Source: Paenibacillus cellulositrophicus (GTDB lineage: Bacteria > Bacillota > Bacilli > Paenibacillales > Paenibacillaceae). From it: a DNA stretch of 64,000 bases. The stretch's first letter is position 1, and each line of letters starts with the position of its first letter. The position numbers were made by a program, and so were the translations under genes. The DNA lies in contig NZ_CP045295.1 in the NCBI RefSeq assembly GCF_009363095.1, positions 3,573,501 to 3,637,500 on the forward strand, in the 5' to 3' direction. Under the pieces are notes generated by a model, which was not told the origin of the DNA, did no database searches, and saw nothing but the letters and a program-made list of their open reading frames with translations. Positions 1 to 7,856 of the stretch are shown in pieces.

Positions 1-680
1 AACAAGCTCCGCAAATAATAGAGTGAGGTGTGCAGCAGCTTTTGCCCCCGCTCCGCCGGATCATCCGGCCATAAATGCTCCAGGATGGCGTATTTGTAAA
101 CCGGCTGCCTCCGGTGATGCCAGAGAAATGCGAACAATTCCTTTGTTTTCTTGGTGCGCCATGTCAACAGCCGCCCGTCCGGAGCATACAGTTCCATACT
201 GCCCAGCACTTTGAGCGACAGTGCCGGCTTATCTTCCGCACGGCTTCCCGGCTCAGCTTCCGAACCGGCAGCACTCCGCGACCTTACGACAGAATCATCG
301 CGGCGATTTTTCTTTTTGGCTTGCCGATTCGCATAGCGGGACAATACCTTAACAAGCTTGTCCTCCGCAACGGGTTTCAGCAAATATCCGATGGCTTCGG
401 TGTCATATGCATCGATCGCATATTGATCATGGGCTGTGACAAAGACGATTTCCGCGTCCGGACAGCTCGCAGCCAGCTCTCCTGCAGCATCGAGCCCGCT
501 CACCCCAGGCATCTCGATATCCAGAAAGATTAAATCCGGCTGAAGGGCGCCGCATTGTGCCAGCGCTTCGCCAGCCAGTTGAAATCTGCCGACGACCTTC
601 ACCCCGCCAACCCTATTCAGCATAATATCCATGACGTCAAGCGCGATCTCCTCATCGTCAATCAGAATGGCTCTCCACAT
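1..680 (-). CDS. Response regulator with SARP-like C-terminal domain (truncated by window edge)
   Basis: This is the partner response regulator of the adjacent hybrid kinase. It begins with ATG at 680 and runs off the left edge, so only about 226 residues are visible. Residues 1-120 form a receiver: the acidic pair follows ILIDDEE, the likely phospho-acceptor Asp is in the FLDIEMPG motif near residue 55, and the conserved Lys is in YLLKPV. A charged Ser/Arg/Glu linker follows. The part after [10 protein letters not shown] resembles the winged-helix DNA-binding segment of SARP/BTAD-type regulators ([12 protein letters not shown], then LEHLWPDD). The gene overlaps the 3' end of the kinase gene by 23 bp, which indicates translational coupling. 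The regulated genes cannot be told from this window. The receiver assignment is firm; the SARP-like label is an inference from motif resemblance. Confidence 0.85.
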   Translation of the reverse strand, partial: MWRAILIDDEEIALDVMDIMLNRVGGVKVVGRFQLAGEALAQCGALQPDLIFLDIEMPGVSGLDAAGELAASCPDAEIVFVTAHDQYAIDAYDTEAIGYLLKPVAEDKLVKVLSRYANRQAKKKNRRDDSVVRSRSAAGSEAEPGSRAEDKPALSLKVLGSMELYAPDGRLLTWRTKKTKELFAFLWHHRRQPVYKYAILEHLWPDDPAERGQKLLHTSLYYLRSL

Positions 681-3600
681 AACGCTCCTCCGTCAAAAAA
701 ATCGTTATTCTCGTTCCTTGGCCCGGGCGGCTGTGAATTTCCAGACTTCGCCCGTACCTCATTTGCAGCCGCCGGTTCACATTGCCGATGCCGATTCCTC
801 CAACCTTTCCTTGCTCCAGCAGTCTTACCGTACCTTCATCCATTCCAGCCCCGTCATCTTCGACAATGATTTCGACACCCTTGTCGGCAGGGCGAATGAT
901 GATGTCCACGGTCCCTCCCTCGGGCTTTTGCCCGATCCCGTGGCGGACGGCATTTTCGACAATAGGCTGAAGGATGAGCGGGGGCAGGAGGCAGTGGGCG
1001 TTCTCGTCGATCGTATAGCGTACGGCCAACCGTTGACCGAATCGAAGCTGCTCAATCGCCAGATAAGCGCGAACCAGCTCCAATTCCCGCTCCAGCGGAA
1101 CTTCATCCCCGTGAAAAACGAACGTGAACTTGGCTCGCAGGTAGGTGGTTAAATGGTGAATCGTTTCCCGCAGCTTCTCCACATTTTTGTAGCTAAGCCC
1201 AACCAAGGCATTCAGGCTGTTGTATAGAAAATGCGGGGGAATTTGTGCCTGCAAGAAGTCCATCTCCCGGCGCACCGCGCGCTCAGAGGAGCTTTTCATC
1301 GCCAGCAGCGACTGTGCCCGGGCCCGAAGCTCCGCCAGTTCAAAAGGCTTATGCAAAATGTCGTTGGCCCCCGCCGCAAAGGCGGCCAGAGTATCGCGCG
1401 TCTGCCCCGAGGCGGTCAGCATCAGTACCGGAAGCTCGGCCAGCCCGTGCAGAGAGCGGATTTCCCGGCAAATGTCGAGCCCCGATACGCCGGGCATCAT
1501 CAAGTCGAGCAGCACCAGATCGGGCTTCCTGTGCCGCAGAGCCTCCATTGCCTCTGCCCCGCCGGCCGCCGTTGTATAGGCATGTCCCATGGAGCCGATC
1601 GCGTCCATGGCCACCTTCAGGTTGGAGGGCTCATCGTCGACGATGAGAACATGGAACAACTCCTTCTGTCCGCTTGGCGTAGACTGGGGAGGCAGGTGAG
1701 ATTCTTTGTCATCCCGTTGTACTGTGTATTTCCCTCTCTCGTACTCTGGGTACTGCCGATCCCCTGGATATGCTTGGGTAGTGGCGTTTTCCGCGGCCGC
1801 TGCCGCTTCATGCTCTCCGCCCCAGGCAATTGGCAATGTAAACGTGAACCGGGAGCCCCGGCCTACTTCGGATTCCACCTGCATCTGACCACCCTGCAGC
1901 TCGACCAGCTGCTTCGAAATGCTAAGCCCCAGCCCGATGCCATCACCTGAATGGGACCCTTCCTCGTCATGTTGGAAGAACGGCTGAAACAAATCGTCCA
2001 TGACTTCTTCCGGGATCCCCCTCCCCGTATCGCTTACTGAAACAGCCAGCAGTTCCCCCCGCCTTTCGGCCGAGATCGAGACGGTTCCCCTGTCGGTGTA
2101 CTTTAATCCGTTCTCGAGCAGATTGTGCAAAATCTGCCGCAGCCGGTTCTCATCTGCCAGGACAAGGGGAAGCGCGGGAGGCAGCTCGTCCGCAAGCCGG
2201 ACGCCATTCTTGATGGGCGCAATCGACAACGTTTCCATGACAAAGCGAGTCGATACGTACAGATCGACCGGCTTCGGCTGCACATCGAGCTGACCGTACC
2301 GAATCCGGTTCATATCAAGGATGTCATTAACCAGTCCGGCAAGCCGCCGCCCGATCAGATGCAGCAGCCTGATGTTCTCACGGTGCTCCGCTGCAAGCGG
2401 TGTCGTCTTGTTTTCCAGCAGCGTCTCCGACAGATTGATGATGCCGTGCAAGGGCGTACGCAGCTCATGCGATGTTTTTGCCAAAAATTCATCCTTTTGC
2501 CGGTCATGGACCAGCAGCTGCTGAGCCAAACGTTCACTCCGCAGGAAAGCTCCGCGAATCCGATCCGTCATGAGGAACGATTGCGACAGCACAACCAGCA
2601 GCAGTGTGACGATAATGTAATAGGGACTATCCAGCGCCAGCTGATAGCGGGTTTGGGCAAAGATCCAACTGATAATCAAAAAGAATGCGCCGAGCAAAAT
2701 ATAATAGATCCGCACCCCAAGATGGCGATTGCGAAAAATTGAGGTGAAAATGAAGCCGAAAGCCACAACCTGCAATAAAACACCGGGCCACAGCAGAACC
2801 AGCAGACGATCATTCGGGAGCAGGATGAGCAGAGCCAGATATCCGTAGGAAACCCAGCGGAATCCCTTGAACCAGTGCCCGCTCCTGTCACTTAGATAGA
2901 GGCGCACATAGTGAATGAAGAACAAAATGGCCAAGTACGGAAGGATGAACAACAGCTTCTGCAGCAAAAGATAGGACATGGAAGGAATCAGGTTCGCCAT
3001 AACGATTTCGTTATCGATGCTGAAAAAAATCCCCAGCGCCCAACAGAACAAGCTGAAGAAAATCAGATACGGCTCCCGCCGCCACTGTCTAAACATGCCC
3101 GCAAAGTAAATACCAAAAACCAGGAGTGTCGTAATGACGATCACATCGGCCATACGGGCGTTGTCCCGGCGGGTCAGCACATCGGCTGTCCGTCCAAATT
3201 CAGGAGCCTGCACAAGTCCGCCTTGCACATTGTTGTAACTCGCCACCTGGACGATAATTTCGATCGTTCGGTCCTTCACTTCAGCTGTTCCGAAGAACGG
3301 AAAATTGCTGGGCACAAAACCGGTGCCAGACAATGCGGTTTGTCCGGTACCGCCAAGCTCTTGCCCGTCCATGTAAATGTGGCTCGACATCCGAATCTTT
3401 TTAGCCCGAAGGCTGTAATCGCCAAGGTCGCTTACCAGCAGGCGCAGCCGATACGTTCCCGCGCCATACCCATCGTCCGATACTTTCCCCTTCCATCCTC
3501 CGGGTACCTGGAGAAAACGACGCTCCGTTTGCTGGTCCGATACCTGATCGGCGAAGTCCTGGGGCGTCAGCAGTTGGTCCTTGTAAAATTCCCACTCCCC

Positions 3601-3780
3601 TCGAAGCGGAATGATCCCCTGCTGTGAAAAGTCCCAGTCCCTGGCATCCAACACGCCGTCCCGCGCCTCCGGATAGTTAACATTTGGGTGAAGCCATTCA
3701 TAAATAAAGATCGAGGTGGCGACGGTAAAAACCAGCACCATGGCGATCAGACCTGACAATTGCCTTTTCATAAGCTGCAT
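658..3780 (-). CDS. Large hybrid sensor histidine kinase (7TMR-DISM, HisKA, receiver, LytS-type kinase)
   Basis: This 1040-residue membrane protein has an unusual module order. Residues 8-28 are a signal/anchor helix. Residues 45-200 are an extracellular domain of the 7TMR-DISM type, with WEF and VPGGW motifs. Residues 212-405 hold about seven membrane helices. A HisKA domain follows with His438 in the SHELRTPL box, then a HATPase with its N box near 547-560, DTGRG at 584 and GIGLGLS at 614. A receiver covers 708-825 with Asp759 in LLDLMMPG. A second, LytS-type kinase module has His850 in [14 protein letters not shown] and its own HATPase (VENAVRHG near 941, GIGIGN near 995). The start is supported by a purine-rich site just before ATG 3780. 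It probably phosphorylates the overlapping downstream regulator. The ligand is unknown. Confidence 0.93.
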   Translation of the reverse strand: MQLMKRQLSGLIAMVLVFTVATSIFIYEWLHPNVNYPEARDGVLDARDWDFSQQGIIPLRGEWEFYKDQLLTPQDFADQVSDQQTERRFLQVPGGWKGKVSDDGYGAGTYRLRLLVSDLGDYSLRAKKIRMSSHIYMDGQELGGTGQTALSGTGFVPSNFPFFGTAEVKDRTIEIIVQVASYNNVQGGLVQAPEFGRTADVLTRRDNARMADVIVITTLLVFGIYFAGMFRQWRREPYLIFFSLFCWALGIFFSIDNEIVMANLIPSMSYLLLQKLLFILPYLAILFFIHYVRLYLSDRSGHWFKGFRWVSYGYLALLILLPNDRLLVLLWPGVLLQVVAFGFIFTSIFRNRHLGVRIYYILLGAFFLIISWIFAQTRYQLALDSPYYIIVTLLLVVLSQSFLMTDRIRGAFLRSERLAQQLLVHDRQKDEFLAKTSHELRTPLHGIINLSETLLENKTTPLAAEHRENIRLLHLIGRRLAGLVNDILDMNRIRYGQLDVQPKPVDLYVSTRFVMETLSIAPIKNGVRLADELPPALPLVLADENRLRQILHNLLENGLKYTDRGTVSISAERRGELLAVSVSDTGRGIPEEVMDDLFQPFFQHDEEGSHSGDGIGLGLSISKQLVELQGGQMQVESEVGRGSRFTFTLPIAWGGEHEAAAAAENATTQAYPGDRQYPEYERGKYTVQRDDKESHLPPQSTPSGQKELFHVLIVDDEPSNLKVAMDAIGSMGHAYTTAAGGAEAMEALRHRKPDLVLLDLMMPGVSGLDICREIRSLHGLAELPVLMLTASGQTRDTLAAFAAGANDILHKPFELAELRARAQSLLAMKSSSERAVRREMDFLQAQIPPHFLYNSLNALVGLSYKNVEKLRETIHHLTTYLRAKFTFVFHGDEVPLERELELVRAYLAIEQLRFGQRLAVRYTIDENAHCLLPPLILQPIVENAVRHGIGQKPEGGTVDIIIRPADKGVEIIVEDDGAGMDEGTVRLLEQGKVGGIGIGNVNRRLQMRYGRSLEIHSRPGQGTRITIFLTEERYVESHSD

Positions 3781-4125
3781 AATTCCTTCCTGTCGTAGGA
3801 GAAAAATAACCCTTTTATTTCCAATTTGGTATGGTTAAGGTTATCATACCACGGCTCTGCGGTTTTGTTGTATATGTCCCGCGCCTTTGCTTGCATTGCC
3901 AAAAGTATGCACTGTCCGGGATGGCACGACAAGATTATTTTATACAGAGTTAAATATTTTTTTAGTGTTCATCAAACTGATGAGAATGCCAATTAATAGA
4001 TTTACTTCTTCTTTGTATATAAACTTTGCACACAAATAGACCCAGCCCCCAAAGGCTGGGTTTTTAGTGATAGAAGCGATCCGTGACGGCGCCAGCCACC
4101 CCCTGCCAGCTTTGAACTACGCCAT
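3781..4125. other. Intergenic region between kinase and marR
   Basis: This 345-bp stretch lies between the start of the hybrid kinase gene and the stop of marR. I see no convincing gene. It is AT rich and holds one strong hairpin at 4040-4066, described separately. A possible -10 hexamer for the kinase (TATGAT, minus strand, 3843-3848) has no good -35 partner. Confidence 0.5.
4040..4066 (+). terminator. Rho-independent terminator, plus orientation
   Basis: An 8-bp GC-rich stem (ACCCAGCC with GGCTGGGT) and a 6-nt loop are followed on the plus strand by five T residues. It lies 60-86 nt beyond the marR stop and may end marR transcripts too, but the T tract is clean only on the plus strand, where no gene is visible upstream. 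Confidence 0.7.
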
Positions 4126-4614
4126 CTACCGCAGACGGGACAGCTTCTCCAGAAAGTCTGCCACGATTTCCAGAGATGCCTCATCGAAACTAGCCAGCAG
4201 TTCCATCGCTTTATGATCCTTCTCCTCGTGAAAAACCCGGTGCAGCTCAGCCAGTTCGGCGCCAAGCGGTGTCACAGAGTAATAAATTTCTTTCTGGTTG
4301 TCCGGCAGCTGGTTTTTTCGTATCAGGTCCTGCTCCAGCAATTTGCGGGTGATTTTGGAGACGGCGCCTTTTGTTAAACCCATCTCGCGGGCGATATCGA
4401 TCCCTTTAATGCCGTCATTCGCATAGATGACGTCCAGAACGTGCAGGCTTGAGACGGATAGACGGGGCAGCAGCTTTTTCAGCCGGTCGTCGGAAATGCG
4501 CTCCATGAGCCAGAGCCGGTCACTGTCATCCTCGGCTTCGCTGACGAGGATCTGGTATATGGATTTTTCGATGCGGTTTTTGAGCTGAAGCAAATCATCA
4601 TTCATATCAGGCAT
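4126..4614 (-). CDS. MarR-family transcriptional repressor
   Basis: A winged helix-turn-helix regulator of 162 residues, a typical length for MarR proteins. The recognition region is around residues 60-105 (IDIAREMGLTKGAVSKITRKL, given here only as the family signature), followed by the beta wing with DNQKEIYYSVTPLG. The C-terminal helices would form the dimer interface. It is transcribed divergently from a flavin nitroreductase gene, and two identical-armed palindromes lie in the 170-bp gap, so it most likely represses that gene and itself. I see no conserved N-terminal redox cysteine as in OhrR; the trigger is unknown and could be a quinone, nitroaromatic or other small molecule. ATG at 4614 or the ATG three codons later are both possible starts. 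Confidence 0.9.
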   Translation of the reverse strand: MPDMNDDLLQLKNRIEKSIYQILVSEAEDDSDRLWLMERISDDRLKKLLPRLSVSSLHVLDVIYANDGIKGIDIAREMGLTKGAVSKITRKLLEQDLIRKNQLPDNQKEIYYSVTPLGAELAELHRVFHEEKDHKAMELLASFDEASLEIVADFLEKLSRLR

Positions 4615-4650
4615 AAGGCAAGCCTACCTTTTTTCTTTTCATTATATCAT

Positions 4651-4713
4651 GGTTTCCGCAGAAACCATTTGACAAAACATCTTTTCCTTGTTATCGTGGT
4701 TTCCATGGAAACC
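4651..4713. promoter_or_regulatory. Two matching palindromic operators, probable MarR targets
   Basis: GGTTTCCGCAGAAACC at 4651-4666 and GGTTTCCATGGAAACC at 4698-4713 share the arms GGTTTC and GAAACC and differ only in the 4-bp centre. Their centres are 47 bp apart. The first is just upstream of the nitroreductase -35 box and beside the marR -10 (TATAAT, minus strand, 4641-4646). The second starts at the end of the nitroreductase -10. This placement fits repression of both divergent genes by the neighbouring MarR protein. Confidence 0.8.
4669..4697 (+). promoter_or_regulatory. SigA-type promoter of the nitroreductase gene
   Basis: A perfect -35 TTGACA (4669-4674), a 17-bp spacer and a -10 TATCGT (4692-4697). 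The second palindromic operator covers the transcription start region, so a bound repressor would block the promoter. Confidence 0.8.
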
Positions 4714-4783
4714 ATATGATTGGAACGTGGTCTTCATGCAGCTTCTGCAGAAATCACATCACATTGATTTGGAGGGAATTTTT

Positions 4784-5527
4784 ATGAATGAGGTCATTCA
4801 ATTGATCCGCCAGCATCGCTCCATCCGCAAGTTTACAAATACGCCGTTAACCGGCCAGCAAATCGAAGCCATCGTCGACGCGGCGCAAATGGCACCAACC
4901 TCGGCGCATATGCAGCCGTTCTCGATCATCGGCGTTACCAATCAGGAACTGCGCAAGAAAATTGCGGAGCATTCTGAAAATCCGTGGATTGCGGAGTGCG
5001 GATACTTTTTTGTCTTTTGCGCCGATCTTCACCGCTTGATGCTGGCCGCTGGCCCCGACCAACAGGAAAAAATGAGCCGCAACCTGAACTACTCGTATTT
5101 TTATCAAACGGCTGTGCTCAGTGCCGCGATTGCTCTGCAAAATGCCAATTTGGCCGCCGAATCGATGGGCCTCGGTGCCGTTATAATCGGCGGGATTAAC
5201 AGTGCTCTGCCTGAACTGGACGAATGGCTGGACCTTCCGGACTTTGTTATTCCTTTGGTCGGTCTTGCGGTAGGCGTCCCCGATGAATCCCCAGAACAAA
5301 AGCCGCGCCTGCCACGGTCCGCCGTATTTTTTGAAAACCAGTATGATCGTGATCTTAAGGCACAGGTTGAAGCGTATGACCGGGAAATAGAAGAGTATTA
5401 TGGCGCTCGAACCAACAATAAGCAGAAGGCCAGCTGGTCCGGGAAATTCATCTCGATGCTGGATCGAGATTTGCCGCTGGGCGGGTATACGGAGTATGTG
5501 AAGAGCAAAGGGTTTGATTTGAAATAG
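4784..5527 (+). CDS. NfsA/NfrA-type NAD(P)H-dependent flavin nitroreductase
   Basis: A 247-residue oxidoreductase, close to the length of Bacillus NfrA and enterobacterial NfsA. It should bind FMN and reduce nitro compounds, quinones or flavins with NAD(P)H in the cytoplasm. The N-terminal HRSIRKFT motif (residues 10-17) is the usual FMN phosphate-binding segment, and AAQMAPTSAHMQPF (about residues 36-49) continues the FMN pocket. LGAVIIGGI, PLVGLAVG and a C-terminal arm with LDRDLPLGGY follow. The start was placed at ATG 4784 because GGAGGG lies 7 bp upstream; an in-frame extension back to 4688 would include the operator and is unlikely. It is probably controlled by the divergent MarR protein and would be induced by the compounds it detoxifies. 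Confidence 0.92.
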   Translation: MNEVIQLIRQHRSIRKFTNTPLTGQQIEAIVDAAQMAPTSAHMQPFSIIGVTNQELRKKIAEHSENPWIAECGYFFVFCADLHRLMLAAGPDQQEKMSRNLNYSYFYQTAVLSAAIALQNANLAAESMGLGAVIIGGINSALPELDEWLDLPDFVIPLVGLAVGVPDESPEQKPRLPRSAVFFENQYDRDLKAQVEAYDREIEEYYGARTNNKQKASWSGKFISMLDRDLPLGGYTEYVKSKGFDLK

Positions 5528-5543
5528 GCTCGTCAGAAATGCA

Positions 5544-5573
5544 AAATCCACAGCCCCTTAAGGTTGTGGATTT
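5544..5573 (+). terminator. Hairpin after the nitroreductase gene
   Basis: A nearly perfect inverted repeat (AAATCCACAGCC with GGTTGTGGATTT) starts 16 bp after the stop codon. The following T tract is broken (ATTTCATTT), so it is a plausible but not ideal intrinsic terminator. Confidence 0.6.
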
Positions 5574-5587
5574 CATTTACGTGATAG

Positions 5588-5627
5588 GTGAGGGGGAGTC
5601 GAACCCCTTTCCGGACATAACGCCCAC
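5588..5627 (-). repeat. Degenerate partial copy of the tmRNA 3' end (possible att remnant)
   Basis: About 40 bp here match the 3' portion of ssrA at 6550-6590, including the T-arm core AGTCGAACCCC and the following TCCG and ATAACGCC blocks, with a few substitutions and single-base insertions. It is in the same orientation as ssrA and lies downstream of its 3' end, where a distal attachment site of an element integrated into ssrA would be. Confidence 0.6.
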
Positions 5628-5682
5628 CTTTTTTCCGCGTATAGATGGTGACCATTGTGGCGAATTGCGGGCCTCGCTTTTT

Positions 5683-5895
5683 TTAATGCTTCGTCTGATT
5701 CGGACTTGTATTTGTTAAAATAGGCAGCATCTTCTGACTCTTCTCCATGAAGGAATTGCATTGGCCACAAATCGGTTGGATCAGAAAAACAAAGTTATCC
5801 CTCATCCATCCGTTGCACTTTTCATTGGTGCACGACCATATCGTTGTCATTTCCTCAGGAAGATCGATCATCAGTCTTTTCCGTGAATAGTACAA
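5683..5895 (-). CDS. YdjO-family cold-inducible zinc-ribbon protein
   Basis: A small protein of about 70 residues with four cysteines in two pairs (SCTNEKCNGW, then CGQC), spaced as in a zinc ribbon. The pattern IWSC-x4-CNGWMRDNF is what I recognise from the YdjO family of Bacillus and Paenibacillus, which is often next to cold-shock genes; here the cold-shock gene is directly upstream. The function is unknown, and zinc binding is an inference. A TTG start at 5895 gives MYYSRKR and a family-like length, with GTGGGA upstream. An in-frame ATG at 5925 would place the start against the csp terminator and has no ribosome site. No other partner gene is visible. Confidence 0.7.
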   Translation of the reverse strand: MYYSRKRLMIDLPEEMTTIWSCTNEKCNGWMRDNFVFLIQPICGQCNSFMEKSQKMLPILTNTSPNQTKH

Positions 5896-5930
5896 GCAGC
5901 ATCCCACTTTCTCTTCTGGAATCATGAGCG

Positions 5931-5964
5931 AAAAAAAGGCCCCGACACGATGTGCGGGACCTTT
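5931..5964 (-). terminator. Terminator of the cold-shock gene
   Basis: Read on the minus strand, a stem AAAGG-T-CCCG with CGGG-G-CCTTT is followed by a run of seven T residues. It begins 13 bp after the csp stop codon. Confidence 0.85.
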
Positions 5965-5976
5965 CTAATTACAAAC

Positions 5977-6177
5977 TTAGAGTTTAACAACATTCTCGGC
6001 CTGTGGGCCACGGTTGCCTTGTACTACATTAAATTCAACTTTTTGACCTTCATCCAACGATTTGAAGCCGTCGCTCACGATTGCACTGAAGTGCACAAAT
6101 ACGTCGTCTCCGCCTTCAACCTCGATAAAACCAAAACCTTTGTCTGCATTAAACCATTTTACTGTTCCTTGTTGCAT
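5977..6177 (-). CDS. CspA-family cold-shock protein (RNA chaperone)
   Basis: A 66-residue single cold-shock domain, the standard family length. It has both RNA-binding motifs: KGFGFI (RNP1, residues 13-18) and VFVHFSAI (RNP2, about 26-33). It starts with [16 protein letters not shown], which differs slightly from the more common EKGFG. Such proteins bind single-stranded RNA and DNA and melt secondary structure in the cytoplasm at low temperature or on growth resumption. The mRNA has a leader of about 128 nt from the promoter at 6313-6341, as is usual for cold-regulated csp genes. It ends at its own terminator and is followed by the YdjO-like gene. Which of the csp paralogues this is cannot be told. 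Confidence 0.97.
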   Translation of the reverse strand: MQQGTVKWFNADKGFGFIEVEGGDDVFVHFSAIVSDGFKSLDEGQKVEFNVVQGNRGPQAENVVKL

Positions 6178-6312
6178 AGTCCATTACCTCCATAATTCTA
6201 TTTTTTACATGATCTTCGAGTTTCCAAAAAAAATCACATATTGTACAAGGTTACATCATCAAAATCTAACCCTCTACAATATGTGATCTCAGGTCGAAAT
6301 TCCAATAAATTA

Positions 6313-6341
6313 ACTATAACACAACTGGAGTTGAATAACAA
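6313..6341 (-). promoter_or_regulatory. SigA-type promoter of the cold-shock gene
   Basis: On the minus strand, -35 TTGTTA (6336-6341), a 17-bp spacer and -10 TATAGT (6313-6318). Transcription would start near 6305 and give a long 5' leader. Confidence 0.75.
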
Positions 6342-6503
6342 GTTTTTTTGAATTTTGCTTCCATTTTATTTGGAACTCATCTTATCTGCAGTATGACACT
6401 GTATAATCTTCCCCGGGTAGTATACTTAGTAAACCACAATTAAAGTGGAGAAAAATATTGATTAAGAGTCATTGCGCAGCCATCCCAATAAATACAGAGA
6501 TGC

Positions 6504-6532
6504 AAAAAAGCGGCCCATTACGGGTCGCTTTT
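6504..6532 (-). terminator. Terminator of ssrA
   Basis: On the minus strand, AAAAGCGACCC and GGGCCGCTTTTTT form a stem with a short loop and a T tract. It lies 14 bp beyond the mature tmRNA 3' end. Confidence 0.85.
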
Positions 6533-6545
6533 CTGATACTCATTA

Positions 6546-6908
6546 TGGAGGCGAGGGGAGTCGAACCCCTGTCCGAAGATAACGCCACATAAGCTTCTAC
6601 GGGTGTAGTAACAGTTTTGATGTCACCCTAGAGACTCCCCGTTACCGGATTCCCTTCGGGTCAGCCTGTTTGTCTTCTTCAGCTAGCCGCAGGCGGAGAC
6701 TAGACAGCGTATCCCACTAAAGTTGAGCCCTCATCCCGGCACATGGGCGATGCAGAGCGAGAGCACGTCTGCAGGTTATTAAGCTGCGAGAGCGTAGTTG
6801 TTTTGTTGTTTGCCAGTTATTATTGGCTTTAGCGTTGATGAAGTGGACGCGTCCCCACTACCCGCTACTCATGCTCGAACTATCCCCGTCGAATCCAAGA
6901 ACGCCCCC
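6546..6908 (-). ncRNA. ssrA: tmRNA (transfer-messenger RNA)
   Basis: A 363-nt tmRNA. The 5' end GGGGGCG (6902-6908) pairs with CGCCTCC at the 3' end to form the acceptor stem; the discriminator A is at 6546 and CCA is not fully encoded. The T arm (GGTTCGACTCCCC, read on the minus strand) and the 5' TTCGACGGGGATAG segment are conserved. The resume reading frame lies at 6814-6776 and reads GKQQNNYALAA followed by two TAA stops, so the tag added to stalled peptides is AGKQQNNYALAA, ending in the protease-recognised ALAA. smpB lies directly upstream in the same direction, and RNase R and ClpP, which act with tmRNA, are also in this window. Confidence 0.97.
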
Positions 6909-6934
6909 TTATTAAAAAGGGCTTCTATTGGATT

Positions 6935-6964
6935 AGATTAGAACCGTTGAAGCATAAGAAGCAA
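6935..6964 (-). promoter_or_regulatory. Candidate ssrA promoter
   Basis: On the minus strand, TTGCTT (6959-6964), an 18-bp spacer and TAATCT (6935-6940), about 30 bp upstream of the mature 5' end. Another -10-like TATACT lies at 7057-7062. The choice is tentative. Confidence 0.4.
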
Positions 6965-7141
6965 TCTATCCAGCATCCTTCCCCTCCATGAAGAAAGGAT
7001 GATCAGAAGCATTTGTCATGTAAAAGGCCGGTCTAGCCATAACCCCTTACATACATAGTATATCACACATTCCGGCCAAAATGACACAGAGGTTGAAGGA
7101 AACGCAGGTGAAACTTGCCTGTAACTTCACATAACCCCAAA

Positions 7142-7624
7142 TTAACGCGCGATCTTCTGCTTCTCGCGGAGTGCCCGCTGAATGTCGCGCTGCGCGTCGC
7201 GTTTGGCGGCCGAATCACGCTTGTCATACTGCTTCTTACCGCGGCCAAGGCCAAGCAGCAGCTTCGCATAGCCGTTGCGGATATACACCTTAAGCGGAAC
7301 GATCGTATAGCCTTCCTGCTTGGTCTGTCCCAGCAGCTTGTGGATCTGTTCCTTGTGCATCAGCAGCTTGCGGGTTCGCGTCGGATCCGTCGGATTGTAG
7401 CGGTTGCCCTGCTCAAACGGGCTGATATGCATGTTATGAATATGAATTTCCCCATTGCGGATCGTTGCAAACGCATCCCCGATATTGGCCCGTCCGTTCC
7501 GGATCGACTTGATCTCGGTCCCGGTCAGCACCATGCCGGCTTCGTACGTATCCTCGATGAAGTAATCATGGGAAGCTTTTTTGTTCTGGGCCAGGACCTT
7601 CCCGTCACTCTTCTTACCACCCAT
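7142..7624 (-). CDS. smpB: tmRNA-binding protein SmpB
   Basis: A 160-residue protein that binds the tRNA-like domain of tmRNA and carries it into stalled ribosomes in place of a codon-anticodon pair. Visible family features are the N-terminal [12 protein letters not shown], the [14 protein letters not shown] core, and the basic C-terminal tail with [10 protein letters not shown], which enters the empty mRNA channel. The start at ATG 7624 (MGGKKSDG) follows GGGAGGAG by about 8 bp and gives the family length; an upstream in-frame ATG at 7726 would add about 34 unrelated residues. It has its own promoter at 7751-7779, so it is not wholly dependent on rnr upstream. ssrA follows it. Confidence 0.97.
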   Translation of the reverse strand: MGGKKSDGKVLAQNKKASHDYFIEDTYEAGMVLTGTEIKSIRNGRANIGDAFATIRNGEIHIHNMHISPFEQGNRYNPTDPTRTRKLLMHKEQIHKLLGQTKQEGYTIVPLKVYIRNGYAKLLLGLGRGKKQYDKRDSAAKRDAQRDIQRALREKQKIAR

Positions 7625-7750
7625 GCTATCACTCCTCCCACACTTGCTATAACAGCAATGGACTTCCGGTGTACAGCACAAGGGGAAGCAGCTCAGCGCC
7701 CTAACGAGAGCGTCTAGAGGCCGCAAACCCGGCCGGTATACCAGAAATCC

Positions 7751-7779
7751 ATTGTATCAACTGGGCTGGGCAAAATCAA
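7751..7779 (-). promoter_or_regulatory. SigA-type promoter of smpB
   Basis: On the minus strand, -35 TTGATT (7774-7779), a 17-bp spacer and -10 TACAAT (7751-7756). This predicts a leader of about 120 nt before the smpB start. Confidence 0.7.
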
Positions 7780-7856
7780 GATTTCGGCGAAAAGGCGCAC
7801 GGGTGGCGCCCATTTCAGGCGAAGCCTGATTTAAAAGATACTGCCCAGAAACCCTT

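Larger units (their letters stand above)
6178..6545. other. Intergenic region between csp and ssrA
   Basis: About 370 bp without a protein gene. It holds the csp 5' leader (6178 to about 6305), the csp promoter (6313-6341) and the ssrA terminator (6504-6532). The AT-rich part between 6345 and 6500 shows scattered -10-like sequences but no gene I can support. Confidence 0.6.

Noticed and set aside
5573..5770. A 65-codon minus-strand frame overlapping the zinc-ribbon gene and the tmRNA-like copy
   Set aside because: It is a shifted frame with no family features or ribosome site.
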